A stretch of DNA of 64,000 nt, taken from assembly GCA_964035795.1 (NCBI GenBank), contig OZ038326.1:3131259-3195258 (forward strand). Direction: 5' to 3'. The stretch is from Pterobdella sp. o SKG-2022. Its lineage: Eukaryota; Annelida; Clitellata; Hirudinida; Piscicolidae. Shown here piece by piece: positions 37,301-50,984 of the stretch. The notes under the pieces were generated by a model, which saw nothing but the letters and a program-made list of their open reading frames with translations, was not told the origin of the DNA and searched no databases. Within the stretch, counting starts at the first letter, position 1; each line of letters opens with the position of its first letter. A program made the position numbers and the translations under genes.

Positions 37301-38791
37301 TTGCAAGTTTTTTAGGAGGAAGAATGCTATTCAGGATGTGTTGTTCACAAAGATTGGTGTAGCTGTCATTATTAAATTGAGAAATATTTCTTCATTCAAT
37401 TCATTATGAAAATGAATCAAATTGAGCTTGTTTATTTCATTATGGCGGAGTTTTCCAAAGAAGAGACTTCACAAAGACATTTTTCCTCGTTTCAGAAGAG
37501 CATCTTCAAAATATTCAACTACCATTTCAGTTCATCAATGTAACTTAACATTGAAAACTTATAAAGTAATAATACTGGTGTGAATCACTTATATTATTAA
37601 TTATTATTATTAAGTGGTAATGATACTAATTCAGATATTTTATGTAAATTAATCTATTTATTTTATATTATATACAATAATTTATGTAAATTATATATAA
37701 TAGTTCGAGTGTTATATAGGTAGTAAATCAGCATAAAACTATTAATATATTTGATCATATATAAAAGATAATTATATTAGGTATATAAATACAGAACTAT
37801 AAAAAAAGCTTTGAATTTGTTTTTCGCATAAAGAACTTTCGAGTACATTAAAGCCTTTTATACCTGCCGAGACATTTGGTGGCATACATCTGTATATAAG
37901 AAAGTCTTACTAATACTTTAAAGTGTTTTTTTTTTAATTTAATTCAATAGAAAATTCAATTTTTAATTTGAAAATAAAAGTTAGATAAGAGTATATTTAG
38001 CCATATGTACTGGTACATAAGATGTTTGAATGGAAAGCCCTCAAATTTGCAGGCAGTTAAAAGGCTTCGACTGCTAAAATGATCAATGTCTCATCAATGA
38101 TGCATGATATTTGTAGTTATGACGCGTTTGTATGTACAGTTACCAGACAATTTCTGTCGATAAAATCCTAATGGTGTTTTTTGAATAAAATTATTACTCA
38201 CTGCTCTATGCTTTAAACTTTTATGGGCACTTAAAACTTCCCAAAAACAACACATCGAAAATTAAGTTCAATTTTTTTTCAATCAAGTAATGGAAACTCT
38301 TAAATGACATTCAAAAAAATCTAATGCGAGCCTCTGCGCTTTATTTGATTAAAATGAAATTGAAGTCGACGACTAAACAAGCGATGAAGTTTATCGAGTG
38401 AATTTCCATATGGATGGTGTTTATTGAAATTTTCGAATTTTTAATTACACGTGATTTTCAATAAAATGCATGAATTTAATATCTTTAATATACGCTCTTC
38501 TACTAACACATTATTTTTACCACGATAAATGACCCAACCTTGATCGAAATAGTTACAAATGACTGTAATTAAAAAAGTAAAAAAAGCATTAATTGAAAAT
38601 CAAGCAGATCAAGTTATTACAAAATAATTAAAACAAACTGCATCAATCACTCTAGGTAAAGGTAAAACAGTGAAAAAGTGATTTTTGATTGATAAAAAAT
38701 AACCCAAAAAAAAACATTAAAAATTAATAAATAATTAAAAAATCAAATAAAAAACAAATCAATAATGGGAATGGTTGAAGGCACGATAGTT
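28380..38791. other. About 10 kb without a supportable gene
   Basis: This lies between the start of the Ig gene and the end of ALDH16A1. Open frames here (for example 94 codons at 34699-34415 minus, 75 at 33799-33572 minus and 102 at 29177-29485 plus) are no longer than expected by chance at this base composition and have no family resemblance. GC-richer patches at about 31280-31500, 32605-32790 and 35390-35460 are unexplained. The second contains a GGCGCGCGCG run near 32757 and could be a promoter or 5' exon of the Ig gene. Confidence 0.5.
38420..38425 (-). terminator. Candidate polyadenylation signal for ALDH16A1
   Basis: AATAAA on the minus strand, about 370 bp past the ALDH16A1 stop. A second one is at 38345-38340. 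Either could define the 3' UTR. Confidence 0.3.
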
Positions 38792-41700
38792 TCAATTGGC
38801 GAACATGTCTCCCATAGGCAACCATATGTTCTTCACCTGCCATAGTCATTAACAGCCCTATAATCGCCATTATTATCGTCGTCGTCATCATCATCGTTAC
38901 CGTCATCGTTATCATAAAAATCATTACCATTACTATCATCATCATTAACATCACTATCATCATCTTCATCATCATCACTAACAACACTGTTACCCTTAAC
39001 ACTGTAGTCACCGCATCATTACAAACCCCTCATCAACATCGTTATAATCACCATCTACACGATCAATGCTCATAACCATTATAAACCTTATCATTATCAT
39101 AATCTTCACTGTCATATAGTTTTAAATTATTTCCAATGATAAAAATGCAAATGATAAAGTTGCAGAAAAATGTGTGATATATGATTGGATAGGCTATATT
39201 GAGATGTAAGCATTATTCCGTGACAAAAAACCATAGTGACATTTGATAAAACTGCTATTTTGTTTATATAAGAACACGCTACTTAGAAAAGAAAACAAGA
39301 GTTTTCAAGGATGGCAATTATGAAGGTTTAGGGAGATTTTGAAAAATTTACTATTTCAAATTTTGAGATGATTCACACAAGAAGAAACAATGTTAATACA
39401 GTTTAAAACACATTAATCGTTACTCCACACCACTTACAACATCAAAAAACACGAAATATTCAATAAAAATCTTCCAATGAATAATATCCACTAAAAAATC
39501 ATTAAAAAATCGAAATTCACAAACCTGGTTAGCATGATAAAGAAAGTCTTCACCACACCCAAAACGGTCATCGCTCCACTTCCGATCAACGCCTCCATTC
39601 ACCCATGTCCGCTTCATGTTGTCGCTGGACGACCACTCGACATACTTGGAAGCCCTGGCTGATGGCCCCATGTACCAGATTCCTGTGTGTGATGGTGGGT
39701 GGTGTTGGGTGTTTGACTGAGAGGGTTTGAAACTTTTTTTAAAAGGTTATAGGACTTTTTATGGAGCGTTTAGTGATTTTATGGTAGATGTCTTTGTGAT
39801 ATTTGCAATATGTTGAAGTTTACTAAAAAAAAAATAAATAAAATAAACCAACTTCTCTCGATATAAACAAAAAATCCCACCACTTAAACAAACCACTCAC
39901 ATGAAATGACCCCCACAAACCGTGAACATCTCGGTGGTCGGCCAGGGTCTTGGTCAGATGGTCAGAATCGCCTGTGACGATGTTCACAACACCCCCAGGC
40001 AAGTCAGAGGTATCAAACACCTGTGATAGCATTTTTATTCGAAATCTATGTTGATGGGCTTTTGAATTGACAGGATTGGTATTGGAAATTTTTAAGGTTT
40101 AAATATATTTGATATTGGAGGCCGAAAACAATTGCTGAAATATGATGATTGAAGTTTTTTATTTAATTTATACAAGCATAGGCCTTCCGATGTAGGAAAA
40201 ACCTCTAAGTGCGCTGGTGCAATGAGACACAGATAAGTTATTTAAATGAATATAAGTGCAATGTAGATACGTTACCAGTATTACTTTGGATCATATTGAA
40301 TGTGTAAATAAAAAACATTGTACTTAGAAATGTAAAGTTGCTTAATTGAAATCTTGGTACTCTGAAAAATTATTTGTTAAAAATTTCTTCATTACATACG
40401 TATATTTATAGGTGAATAGTAGAAACAAACCATTTATATGAGCAAACTACCTACACTTATAACACATGCTTTGCGATTAAAACGCCATAAAATCATACAA
40501 TAAGACACCACAAGACAGCTCTCACCTGGTACAGCATCAAAGCAGGAATAGGGTTCGATTCACTCGGCACCACTACGCAGCAGTTGGAACGGCTGATGGC
40601 AGCCCCAAGTAGAGACACAAATGAGAGGAGCGGGTGGGTGTCGGGGCAAATGATGGCCACCACTCCTACTGCCTCGGTGATCTGAATTGTTGCCCCGTAT
40701 AACGTAGTCTCCTGCGCATTTAACACGCCAGTTACGAATGCTTTCAATTTTGAATAAAATAAGAAATAAAAAACAACATTTTCACGGTTAAAGTAAAAAA
40801 TGGTTTTTAAAAGTGATTGAAACGTTCAAGTATGCAACGAAACGAAACCCAACTTGCACTCTGCCTCCAAACTTGTCAGCAAATGCAGCCCAGTGGAAGA
40901 GCCTCCTGATGGAAGCATCAACTTCGGCACCAGGATCGTCCACTTCCCCCATGTCAGCCATCAACTCCACAAACTCTTGCTTTCTCTGTTGCAGGTTCTC
41001 AGCGATGTAATAGAGAATCTGAGCCTTGTTGTGGCCAGCTCTCTTGCTCCAGCTTGAGAGTTGTTATTATTATTTAATCACACAATTTAGCGCAACACAA
41101 ATTCCATCTTAAAAACAAAATTATTTTACCCAGGAAGTGCCTGATTGGCTGCTTCCACAGCATTTCTGATGTCTTTCCTGTTCCCATCACCCACGTGAGC
41201 AACAACGTGGCCGCCCTTCAAAGACTTGATCACACGGCTGTAGTTGCCATCAGGTCTTTGTTGCTTGCCTCCGTAGTACATCTTGAAAGTCCGATCAATC
41301 CTTCCAGGGTTGTAACTCAACTTCAACGAAGATATTATTTATTTTCGTATTATTTAATACAACACTTTCATGAAAGCACCTTCCAACTAAACAAAAACTT
41401 ACTTGTGATCTGCACCTTTGACTGGCTGTGAAGGAAGAGTGTTGGTGGAAGCAGGACCGAAGTTCTCAATGGAGTCGAAACACGGCTCCACCTTCGCAAG
41501 CCCCTTTAACTTCACATACTCATACAAGCCCTCTTTCCCCCCATCTCTACCGTATCCTTTGTGTAGAAAAAAATTAATTTTCAAGGTGAACATTTTTATT
41601 TGTAATGTCAATTGACAGATCATAAATCGTCAACACACCACTCATCTTATAGCCTCCAAATCCCGCAGCAGAATCAAACATGTTATGTCCATTCACCCAC

Positions 41701-44700
41701 ACTGAGCCAGCCTACCATTGGGTGATGATTCGAAGTTAAATAGTTGATACACGTGCCTAGTATCACAATTTATGTGATCAAATACTGCACCTTAATCATC
41801 ATGGCAACCTCTAAGGCCAGTGGCAGCTTCTCAGTCCAGACACTGGCTCCCAGTCCATATATGGTGTTGTTTGCCAGGCTCACTGCCTCCTTTGCTGTTC
41901 TGAATGGCATCGCCACCAAGACGGGACCAAAGACCTAATTGAGAAGGCTTGATTAATTTAAAAAATGGTAAATCACTGATTTATGCCAAATGAGGTCTAA
42001 CTAATAGAAAATCAGAAATACCTCATCAATCACAATCTGGCATGATGTTTGTACATTGGTGACAAGAGTGGGTGGGTAGAAACAACCCTCCTTTGGGGCC
42101 TCAAAAGGTTGATACACCTATAACGTTATATAGCTATTATTATTGCTCCTACAACAATTACCATAGCTATCCAAAACAGGAACAACTATGAAAACACAAA
42201 AAACCAATAAAACCAGCAGACACACCCATCAAACTCACATGTGCGCCAGCTTGTTTGGCCTGTTCTACCATCAGTGAGATGGACTTAAGGTGGACTGGAT
42301 CAACCACAGCAGCCATGTCAATACATTTGTCCAGACTGTTTCCTGTTAAAGTGTAGTTCCAAATCTCACATTTTAAAAGTAACTTAGTTGCCTTTTTACG
42401 TTGTAATGTTAAAATATATCAAATGGTAAATTTTGAATTTATAGTGTAATGATACTCTTATTTATTAAATAGCAAATCAACCTAGTCTCAACTTGCTCAT
42501 TTTAGTCTTGATCTTTTCGATGAGAACTTCATAAACTGATCCCTGCACAAGCAACCTCGACCCTGCACTACACACCTGTCCCTGGTTGAACCAGATGGCA
42601 TCCACAACTCCTTCAAACATTCATCAAACAATGATTAGTATAAATATAATCAATCAATGACAAAAATAAAGAATATAAAGACATTAAATAAATCAATCAA
42701 ATCATTTTTATAGCCTGTTTTTCTCTACCGAAAGCTGAGCTATAAAGAGGATGAATGTCCAATACACCCCCACCCACCCTCAACTACAGAATCCAGATCT
42801 GCATCCTCAAACACTACCACAGGAGACTTGCCTCCCAGCTCCAATGACAACTTCTTTCCCAAGCCTGCCAAGTTCCTGCGCAATATCTGACCTACCTGTT
42901 AGAGTGTGGTTGAACTTTTGAGCTTTATATTAATGAAAAGAATGTACAAATGAATTTTTTCTCATATTTTATTGAATTGCTTCCCATGTCTTAGCAACTG
43001 AGATAGATAAGAACCAACTAATCTTTCTGATATAAACTACTTATAGTGTGAACATTAATGAGCCAAAATTAATGAGAGTAAACATCAAGCCTATCCAAAT
43101 CTCCAGCCCACACTAGTTTGCAATAGGATTTTGATTATTGATGAAGATTCCAATATGAACTTCTAAATGCTATTCAACCACCAACCTCAGTAGACCCAGT
43201 GAAGGCAACTTTGTTGACAGAGGGATGTGATGCCAGTTTGCTACCCATGCTTCCAGGGCCTGTGACCACCTGGAAGACTCCAGGAGGCAGACCAGCCTCT
43301 CTGCATACCTCAGCAAAAAGAAGAGCACTTAGTCGAGTGTAGGTGGCTGGTTTGAGCACCACCACATTCCCCATTGCTAGAGCTGGTGCAACCTTCCACA
43401 CCAACAACATCAAGGGGAAGTTCCATGGCACTATCGCACCCACCACACCTGGGTGGTTATTTGTAAAATTTTGTGTTATTTACGATACTTTTATGATGGT
43501 GAATAAAAAAATATATTTTTATTCTCCTCATCATCATCATCATCATTATTTTATGTCTGTTTCCATGCTAGCATGGGTTTGATATCATTAAATATAATAA
43601 TATATTAACAGATACATTCATAAAAGACAAGCATAAAAACTAACCCACAGAAGTCCAGTTCTTTAACTCACTTTCCTGAAGAGTGGCCCACCCAGCATGG
43701 TGGTAGAGGTGTCTGCAAGTTGTTGTTCAAATCCATTTTTAAATTTCTATTTATATATAATGAAAAATTAAATATATTTTGATTAATTTTTTATCTTTCA
43801 AGTGTGAGGTAAGACTCAATATAGATAATGCGTATGATAGATAAAATTATATGACCTTTGTAATCAAAAGTTATTTCATGAAAATATCCATTAAAACCAA
43901 CCTCACAACAATGGCTAAATCTGCATCCCTAGTCTCTCGGATAGATTTTCCATTGTCCAGAGCTTCAACCACTGCGAACAACCTTGCATGCTTCTGAACA
44001 TGGCGTGCGATGCTGTGGGTTAGATTTCATTGAAGATACAACTTTTTAGTTTCACGAATATATTCATTTTATCTGATAGTACTATGAAAAAACTTAGCTT
44101 GTTAAACTGAATAACGTATTAAGCTTTTCATCAAAATTCAACAACTTTATTGCATCTTTTGGAAATATTAATTAATTCTATTTATACTTCATCATAATAC
44201 TATGTAACTCACCTGTAAATGAAAGAAGCCCTGTGGTGAGGGGTCAACTTGCTCCACTCCTGGAAGGCCTTGGAAGCCACATCCACTGCCAGATCCACAT
44301 CTTCTTCTGTCCCTTGTACTGTCGTTGCTAATATTTCCCCTAAGAAATTGTTTTAAACGAGTAATAAAATATGAAATACGGTGAAAGTAAAACATCTGGA
44401 ACTCACCATTAGCAGGGTTTTTACATTGATAGGTTTGTCTTTTCTCCGGGTGGTACCACTCATTGCCGATGAAGTGACCAAACTTCCTGTCATGCGAATC
44501 TAACCAAGCCTATATTATGAGTGGAAATTATATGCAACACAAATATTTATCAATTTGATCAGTATTTTTGTTACTTTGAGTTGTTTTATTATATTTCTTT
44601 TGTTTTATTAAATACTTTGAAATGAAACAATTTTTCACTTTCGCCACTTTGTCTGATTCAGGTGCTGGGCCGTAAGATAAAGTTTCAAAAGTATTTTTTA

Positions 44701-44743
44701 TTAACTTTAAATTCAAATTTTGAACCGGAACAATAGTTGTCAT
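38792..44743 (-). CDS. ALDH16A1: Aldehyde dehydrogenase family 16 member A1 (complete, 19 exons)
   Basis: Exons in transcript order: 44743-44639, 44509-44407, 44339-44213, 44012-43902, 43712-43672, 43448-43186, 42895-42778, 42610-42482, 42342-42239, 42117-42022, 41934-41791, 41711-41639, 41556-41403, 41315-41130, 41052-40854, 40711-40526, 40020-39921, 39682-39525 and 38836-38792. All phases agree and give 813 codons, against 802 in human. The N-terminus ([10 protein letters not shown]...AWLD) and C-terminus (IWLPMGD) match ALDH16A1. So does the double architecture: a full ALDH domain (about 35-490) and a second partial ALDH domain (about 540-760) without catalytic residues. Domain 1 keeps Asn172 (VPWNFP), Glu269 (LELGGKSP) and Cys303 (GQVCSAGS). 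The Glu-Cys spacing of 34 equals that of ALDH2. Mammalian ALDH16A1 has lost these residues, so this copy is probably an active NAD-dependent dehydrogenase (inference). Confidence 0.95.
38870..39000 (+). repeat. Degenerate (ATC)n-rich tract in the last ALDH16A1 intron
   Basis: Imperfect ATC/ATT/GTC trinucleotide repetition starting just upstream of the terminal exon acceptor (38836). On the minus strand it reads as a Met/Val/Ile/Thr-rich open frame, which is a repeat artefact. Confidence 0.8.
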
Positions 44744-46304
44744 TATAACTTGAACCCGTACTATTGCGAAACTTGGTACGCACACACGCCTCGACAAACT
44801 TAAGTTTTTATTGGTTGATGAAAAATATTTTAACTCAGTGAAATTGAAATTTTTTGATAAATTGATTAAAATTATGATTTATATATTATTTTTTTTCATA
44901 ACTTGTTTTTGATAGTTTTTTTATTCAGCTTTCGTTTTTAAATACCAAAGCGCAATATTTGATATTTTTAAACCTATTGTAGATCTTTTTTAATTATTCA
45001 ATAAAAACTGGTTTTTTTTTGCATTCAAAGAAAAATGAAACTAATCTAAGTTATTATGTTCATCAAAACTGAAATGACGTAGTCAATCAAAGTCGCAAGT
45101 ACTATACATACAAAAACGAAAGAAATTATAGTGGCATAAACTTCAGGAGTTTCTAGGTCACATAATATTCCAAAAAAAACTATAGAAATTTTTGAAGCCA
45201 AAAAACGTCTTGAGCAATTTAAACAAGTCACTTGTAGCTAGTGCCAAATAACTTACATGATACGCCGAAGTATCAGTAGGTTTTATAAGAAGTGACACTA
45301 ACCTCCCCACCACACTAGTCACTTGTGTATATTTTGAATTCATTACTTATTCATATTTTTTTAAAATCTGGATTTTCTTAACTATTAATTTTTTAAAAAT
45401 TTAATTTTTTTACTCTATTTACTTGGGCATCAGCCTTAACTACATTCAAATGAGTGGTTATAGAAGAAACTTTTTTTTTCTTATAACCTAGCTAAAGTAG
45501 ATTCTGATAAAATGTTGTGAATGTTTTGTGTTCAATTTCTTTAATGTGAATGTTTTTGAGTGCATAAGGTGAGAAAAATATTTTCTAACATACAAATATA
45601 ACTAACTCAAACAGACATGAGAGGACTTAGAAAAATATCTTAACTGGCACGTTTTTTCTTTTATTAAAATTTTCAAAAAGTGCTAATATTTATAGAAACT
45701 ATCCAATAAATAGGGACTCTATCTAAATATATATATTTTTTTAATCCGCCTTATTATCATTCTACAGCCCTTAATAGATGGGCTTTGTTTCTGTCATTCA
45801 ACTACCCGCCCCGCAGTCTTTAATAACCATTATTTTATGATAATCTTTTTTAGCCAAAGTAAATACTGAAAATTATTTGAACACTAAAGGTAATTTTATT
45901 AAGTACAAAGCTTTTCGTTAGCAAAGTAACATTATCAAGTACTTGATAATGTTACTTTGTTAACGAAAAGCTTTGTACTTAATAAAAATACTTTAAGTGT
46001 TCAAATAATTTGCATTATTTCATAACTATTTTTTTTATATTTCACTTTTCATACTTCATATTATTATTTGTTTTTTTTAGATTTAAAAACGTCCATGTAA
46101 ATAATGAAAGAGCAAAATGTATAGAATTTCAAATAAATTGTTTAAGGTGTTATCATATATGAGTAATTGTGTCTAGCTTAACAATATAGTTGCTAATAAA
46201 AGACTCATTCTATCAGCTTTTCAATAATGGGTCAATTCATAGTTTAGGATAAAAAGAATGATAGCTGTTATAATATCCCAGATTCTGTTTGAAATAAAAG
46301 CTAA
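44744..46304. promoter_or_regulatory. Shared upstream region of divergent ALDH16A1 and SLC35A3-like genes
   Basis: The two start codons face away from each other across 1.56 kb, so both promoters must lie here or in unseen 5' UTR introns. The main structure visible is the palindrome at 45870-46011. No TATA or initiator element could be chosen with confidence. Confidence 0.45.
45870..46011. repeat. 142-bp near-perfect palindrome without spacer
   Basis: Two 71-bp arms meet at the 45940/45941 centre (ATCAAGT|ACTTGAT). By eye 67 of 71 positions pair. Three mismatches lie in the outer half (about 20 bp apart from the end), and one is a G/A difference in GTTAGC versus GTTAAC. There is no open frame and no intervening loop. 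It could be a foldback or MITE-like element, a hairpin RNA source, or a local inverted duplication. Confidence 0.9.
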
Positions 46305-48027
46305 ATGAAAAATGAAAAAAAAATTTTCTATCTTTATAAAAGAAGAAAACTTAGTAATGAATATATGACTAATAACGAAGAAAATAAAGATGTTAGTGTA
46401 ACCGACTTTCCTGACAAGCAGGAAGAACTAAACATGCCAAGTGGATATTTTTTTCATTTCTTTATACCATTTCTTAAAAATTTATTGTACAAAATTCTTA
46501 ATTATGTTCATTTTATCATTTTTTGAATATATTTTTTCACGTATTGTTCAAATTCTACATCTTAAATAGGTATAGCAAATGAAAAAAAAAATCAAATCTA
46601 AACATAGTTATGAATAAAATATTTAATTTCAAAATTTTTTTCATATAAAGATCCAACTGAGAATACTTTAAAAGTGCTTAAATACTCGAGTCTAGTTTGT
46701 TTGACTGTACAAAATGTAATGGTCACAATTTCCATGAAACAGTCTCGAGTGAGAGACAAGGAACAATACCTTTCCACAACAGCTGTGGTTATGGTGGAGC
46801 TAATGAAACTCTTCTGTTGTTTGATAGTCATTTACATACAAGAATCTTCATTCGATAGGTGCTGCTTAAAGAATTTTTTTATTCATATTTGAAAGCATTT
46901 AATACACAATTACAAAAATTAACACTAGTTTCACAAACACAACAAAAAACACTTTAAAAACATTAATTTCTTTTCACCCCAAACCTCATTAATTATAAAA
47001 AAACTTAACTCACAGAATGTGTAAAAGTCTCTACGAGAATATACTGATGCAGCCATTTGACTGTTTGTTGATCTCGGTGCCTGGTTTTGTGTATATGGTG
47101 CAAAATAATCTTTTATTCATTGCTATTTCAAACCTCGAAACATCTACTTTCCAGGTTTCTTTCATTTTGTATTGATTTGATCAGGTATATAACTCAGTTT
47201 AAAATTAATTTACAAAATATCTTATACACATCTATAAACATCTTTTGTATGTTTATTTACATACATACACTACTAAATTTGCATTTTAACTTTCATATTG
47301 TATGTTCACACACATTTTTACTTTTTGTATTTCAATACATAGTATATGCCATAATACTATTTTACTTATAAAATATACCCAGGTAACATATCAATTAAAA
47401 ATCTTGACGACAGCCATATTCTCGGTGGCAATGTTAGGTCGCAAGTTAACCAAGACTCAATGGTTTTCACTGGTCATTCTATTTTTGGGCGTCTCTGTTA
47501 TAGTGCACCTCCAAGCCACCCAATCACCATCAACTACACTCAAATCTTCCTCCAATCATCTTCTAGGCTTCACAGCAGTGTTTATCTCGTGTATTTTATC
47601 AGGTTTTGCAGGAGTGTATTTTGAGAAACTGCTCAAAAACTCTACACAAACTCTTTACATCCGTAATGTACAGTTGGCATTATTTGGCTTGATCAGTGGT
47701 CTGGTTGCTGTATTATTTATGGATTTCAGTACTGTTCGTGAGAAAGGATTTTTTTATGGTTATGATCTTTTGGTTTGGTTCATCATCTTGTTACAAAGTG
47801 GGGGTGGTTTGATGGTTTCAGTAGTGGTAAAGTATGCAGACAATATTCTCAAAGGTTTTGCTACATCATTTGCCATCATCCTATCTTTCATCATCTCCAT
47901 CTTCTTCTTCAACTTCCAGCCCTCTTCTACATTTGTTCTGGGAACTTTCTTCGTCTTGACTTCTGTATACCTGTACAACTCGTCTGTACATATCCCTGTG
48001 GCCTACAAAACAACACAAAATGTATAA
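46305..48027 (+). CDS. SLC35A3: Nucleotide-sugar transporter, SLC35A3-like (UDP-GlcNAc), 4 exons
   Basis: A Golgi antiporter that brings UDP-sugar, most likely UDP-GlcNAc, into the lumen for glycan synthesis. Exons are 46305-46440, 46651-46858, 47016-47154 and 47383-48027. Phases agree and give 375 codons. Family landmarks are YLSTTAVVMVELMK (exon 2), VPGFVYMVQNNLLFIA (exon 3) and, in exon 4, TYQLKILTTAIFSVAML, GFAGVYFEKLLK, YIRNVQL and VKYADNILKGFATS, close to human SLC35A3. Several hydrophobic helices are evident. The hydrophilic N-terminal extension of about 55 residues is longer than in human SLC35A3. Its first ATG (46305) is used, but a second in-frame ATG at 46365 is possible. SLC35A2 or A1 remain alternatives, because substrate cannot be read from sequence. 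Confidence 0.9.
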
Positions 48028-49236
48028 ACTTTGTTGTTTGTGTATTGTTCTGTGTGTTTATGTTTGTTTGTGTTTTTGAATTTGTCTTTTTTGCTGTGGT
48101 TTTGTAGATAATATATGTATATTTTTGTTTAATTTTCTCAAGCTAACTTTTCACAGTACAAGATATATTAGTATTTTCTAGCATATATTTGTTTTGACCC
48201 TAACTGCATGCATGTGTGTTATTTGAATTAGATAATTAATCCATGACCATTGTCTCATCCCTGATTCAAATATTCACATTGTCTTTTCTGTATTTCATTT
48301 CCATTATTAATCAATTCTATAGATCAATTACTAATTTTTTTCTGTTATTTTTCAATAATTTCATAAAGATTTTTTTATTAATTAAAAATAAATTTTTTAA
48401 TCTATTTTATTTTTTTTAGTTAATTTTATTCTTTTGTATTATAATTATTAATTTTCTTTCATTACATATTAATTTCTTTCTATTTTATTCACATTATCAA
48501 TTGTATATTATTCGGTATTATCAGCATTACTTCAAGTTTTGTTGTATTTATTTAGGAATCGCCAGCTTGTATATGCAACGCTGTACTTTGTTATGATGAA
48601 TATAGTTAAGGTTTTAACCATTCATATCATGATGGTATTCCCATCAAGTCATCAATAACTTTAACCCACCATTTCAATTCATCCTTAAAACATTTGTTTT
48701 ATTTAGTTTTTTTTAGAACTAGTCATAATTTCAAACTAATTTTCATTGGTTTCGTTTGTTTGATTATTTTTATTTTGACGCATACTCGCTTGAGTATAAA
48801 AAATTAGGGTAATTAGTATTCATGATTTTATTGGCTCATTTGATTTCAGTTTTAATCTATTATCATTCACAATTCTTCTAGCCCATTGTGATTTAAGACT
48901 GAAATATGCTTTGTGTTATCTTGTAGTTTATTTTCTTCAGATGTTTCACAGTAACTATTTTCTGTTTTAGGGAGAAATAACTGTCTGTGTGGGACCACTT
49001 AAGTTTTGTTTTGTTAGTAGGGTGTCACTAATATGGAATTGATCCATTTTACAGTTTATAGTTAATTGTAGAAAGCATATTGATTTGATGACCACCTGTG
49101 TTTTATGCTGATCACTTGAACTTGGAAGGATGTCAAAGTGGGATCTATATGATTCTCATGTGACCTCTACTGTGATATATGTATATGAAAAAAGCCTGTT
49201 GAGTTGTCTTAAAATTTTTTATGGGTCCTTTACTGT

Positions 49237-49242
49237 AATAAA
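49237..49242 (+). terminator. Candidate polyadenylation signal for the SLC35A3-like gene
   Basis: AATAAA about 1.2 kb past the stop codon, after a stretch of moderately higher GC that looks like a 3' UTR. Confidence 0.3.
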
Positions 49243-50984
49243 ACTGAATCTATAATGTTGAACAGCTCTCTAAATCCCCCTCAATACATGATTCAGATGA
49301 CCATTCATGTGCCTCTATATATTCTGTCAACGATATCCTTTATTTGATTATAGTCACCATCTTCCTCCTTCCAAGGGGTCACTGACTTCTTTACATGATC
49401 ACTGGTATCCTGGGTCGATCCCACAAATCATAGACTTTTTTTAAGGCTATGTGTATACACATTGAAGGGTTTCGCATTTTTGTTTGTATCTGTTAAAGGG
49501 GCCAATGATAACATATCATTTTGTATGGCATCATTCGATTCAGTTATTTAGTTGATTCGTTTGAATTCATTTGGTTTTTTATTAGTTGTATAAAGTAATC
49601 TTCCAATTTTTATTTTACAATTACTATACTCCTAACAACGTTCTTACGAATTTATTTATTATTTTTGGGTTTATTCAAAAGTGGATTTATTTTATCTGAA
49701 TTTTATCGAACTTATCATCTATTTTGATTATAATAAACAATTAAATTTTAAATTTGTTATAAAACAAACCCATGATATGAAATAAGGAACGCCGAAGACC
49801 TAATGTATTGCGTTTAATTTTTCAATAATCAAAAACCTTTCAAGTTTCTTAATTTTTATTTCGAAATTTTTCAAAATAATCAATATTTTGCGAAATTTTG
49901 TCATGTTTTTAGAAAAATCGATTCAAATAATGATTGAATTACGAATAAATTTAATATCACCATGACTACAGTGATGAAAAGTGGAGTGAGATTTCAACGC
50001 CTTCAGCTACAGTTTTCTATATAAATGAAGCAGTTTGAGAGTTTTGATATTTATAATGTTACTTCTATAGTATTCATAATTGTTCATGATCATTTATTAT
50101 GGTATTAAAATGCTGCATGAATTACTGTTAATATTATGATATAAAACAGAACTAAATTAAGTTTTTAATCTCATGTTACTTTTTAAAATTTGAGTTCATT
50201 ATGAAAGATTGATAAAAAAAAATTATTTATGAAGTAGATAAATGTTTATCGATATGAGTGAAAAATTTCTCATTGTATTCTAATATAGAAATTATTTTTG
50301 ATTTTTTAATTCTAAAATGGCAACCATTATATAAGTTATTTTGATTTTTATGGTATTTTTAGTTAATTTCTTTTTCAATTTTCAACACCAGTTACATCTG
50401 TATGATTGAGATATTATAACAGCGTATATTACAAACCTTTTTCAATAATTTTCCCATCGGGTTATGTTTTTAATTTTAACATATTCAAATGTTATTTTCA
50501 TGACAATGATTTGGTTTATAGGATGTTTTTGGGACACTGGCTTCAAAACTTGAGTGTACATTGCAATAGTAAATTTCCGTCAAAATGTTGAAAACGATTA
50601 GTTGAGGGAAAACTGTTTTATTTTTTATAAACCTAGTCAACACCACATAATAATATTAGGAGATTTAAATTTTTTTCAGTCTTGTTTCTTTAAATCATCA
50701 TGGTTGTAAATCTCTGCTTTTGAGCATATTTATTTCAGCATCTTGAACAAAAATACCTTCATTTCATTTAATCAAAATTATTTGTTGTTTTCCATAATAG
50801 ATGTCCCGAAAAATCTACAAAAACAACTATTATCAAGAAATAAATGAATAATAATAGTAATTTAAAAATATGAAAAATATAACAGATAAAAAATCAATAT
50901 TGCTGATTCATCCTTTGAGGAATCATTGGAAAGGAATGAATGAAACAATCGAGGAAGTATAAAGACATTATGTGCATTGTTATA

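Noticed and set aside
45260..45343. Minus-strand ATG exon candidate (starts MNSKYTQV) with a GTAAGT donor, upstream of ALDH16A1
   Set aside because: The ALDH16A1 N-terminus is accounted for by the exon at 44743-44639, which matches the family start. No partner exon was found for this one.
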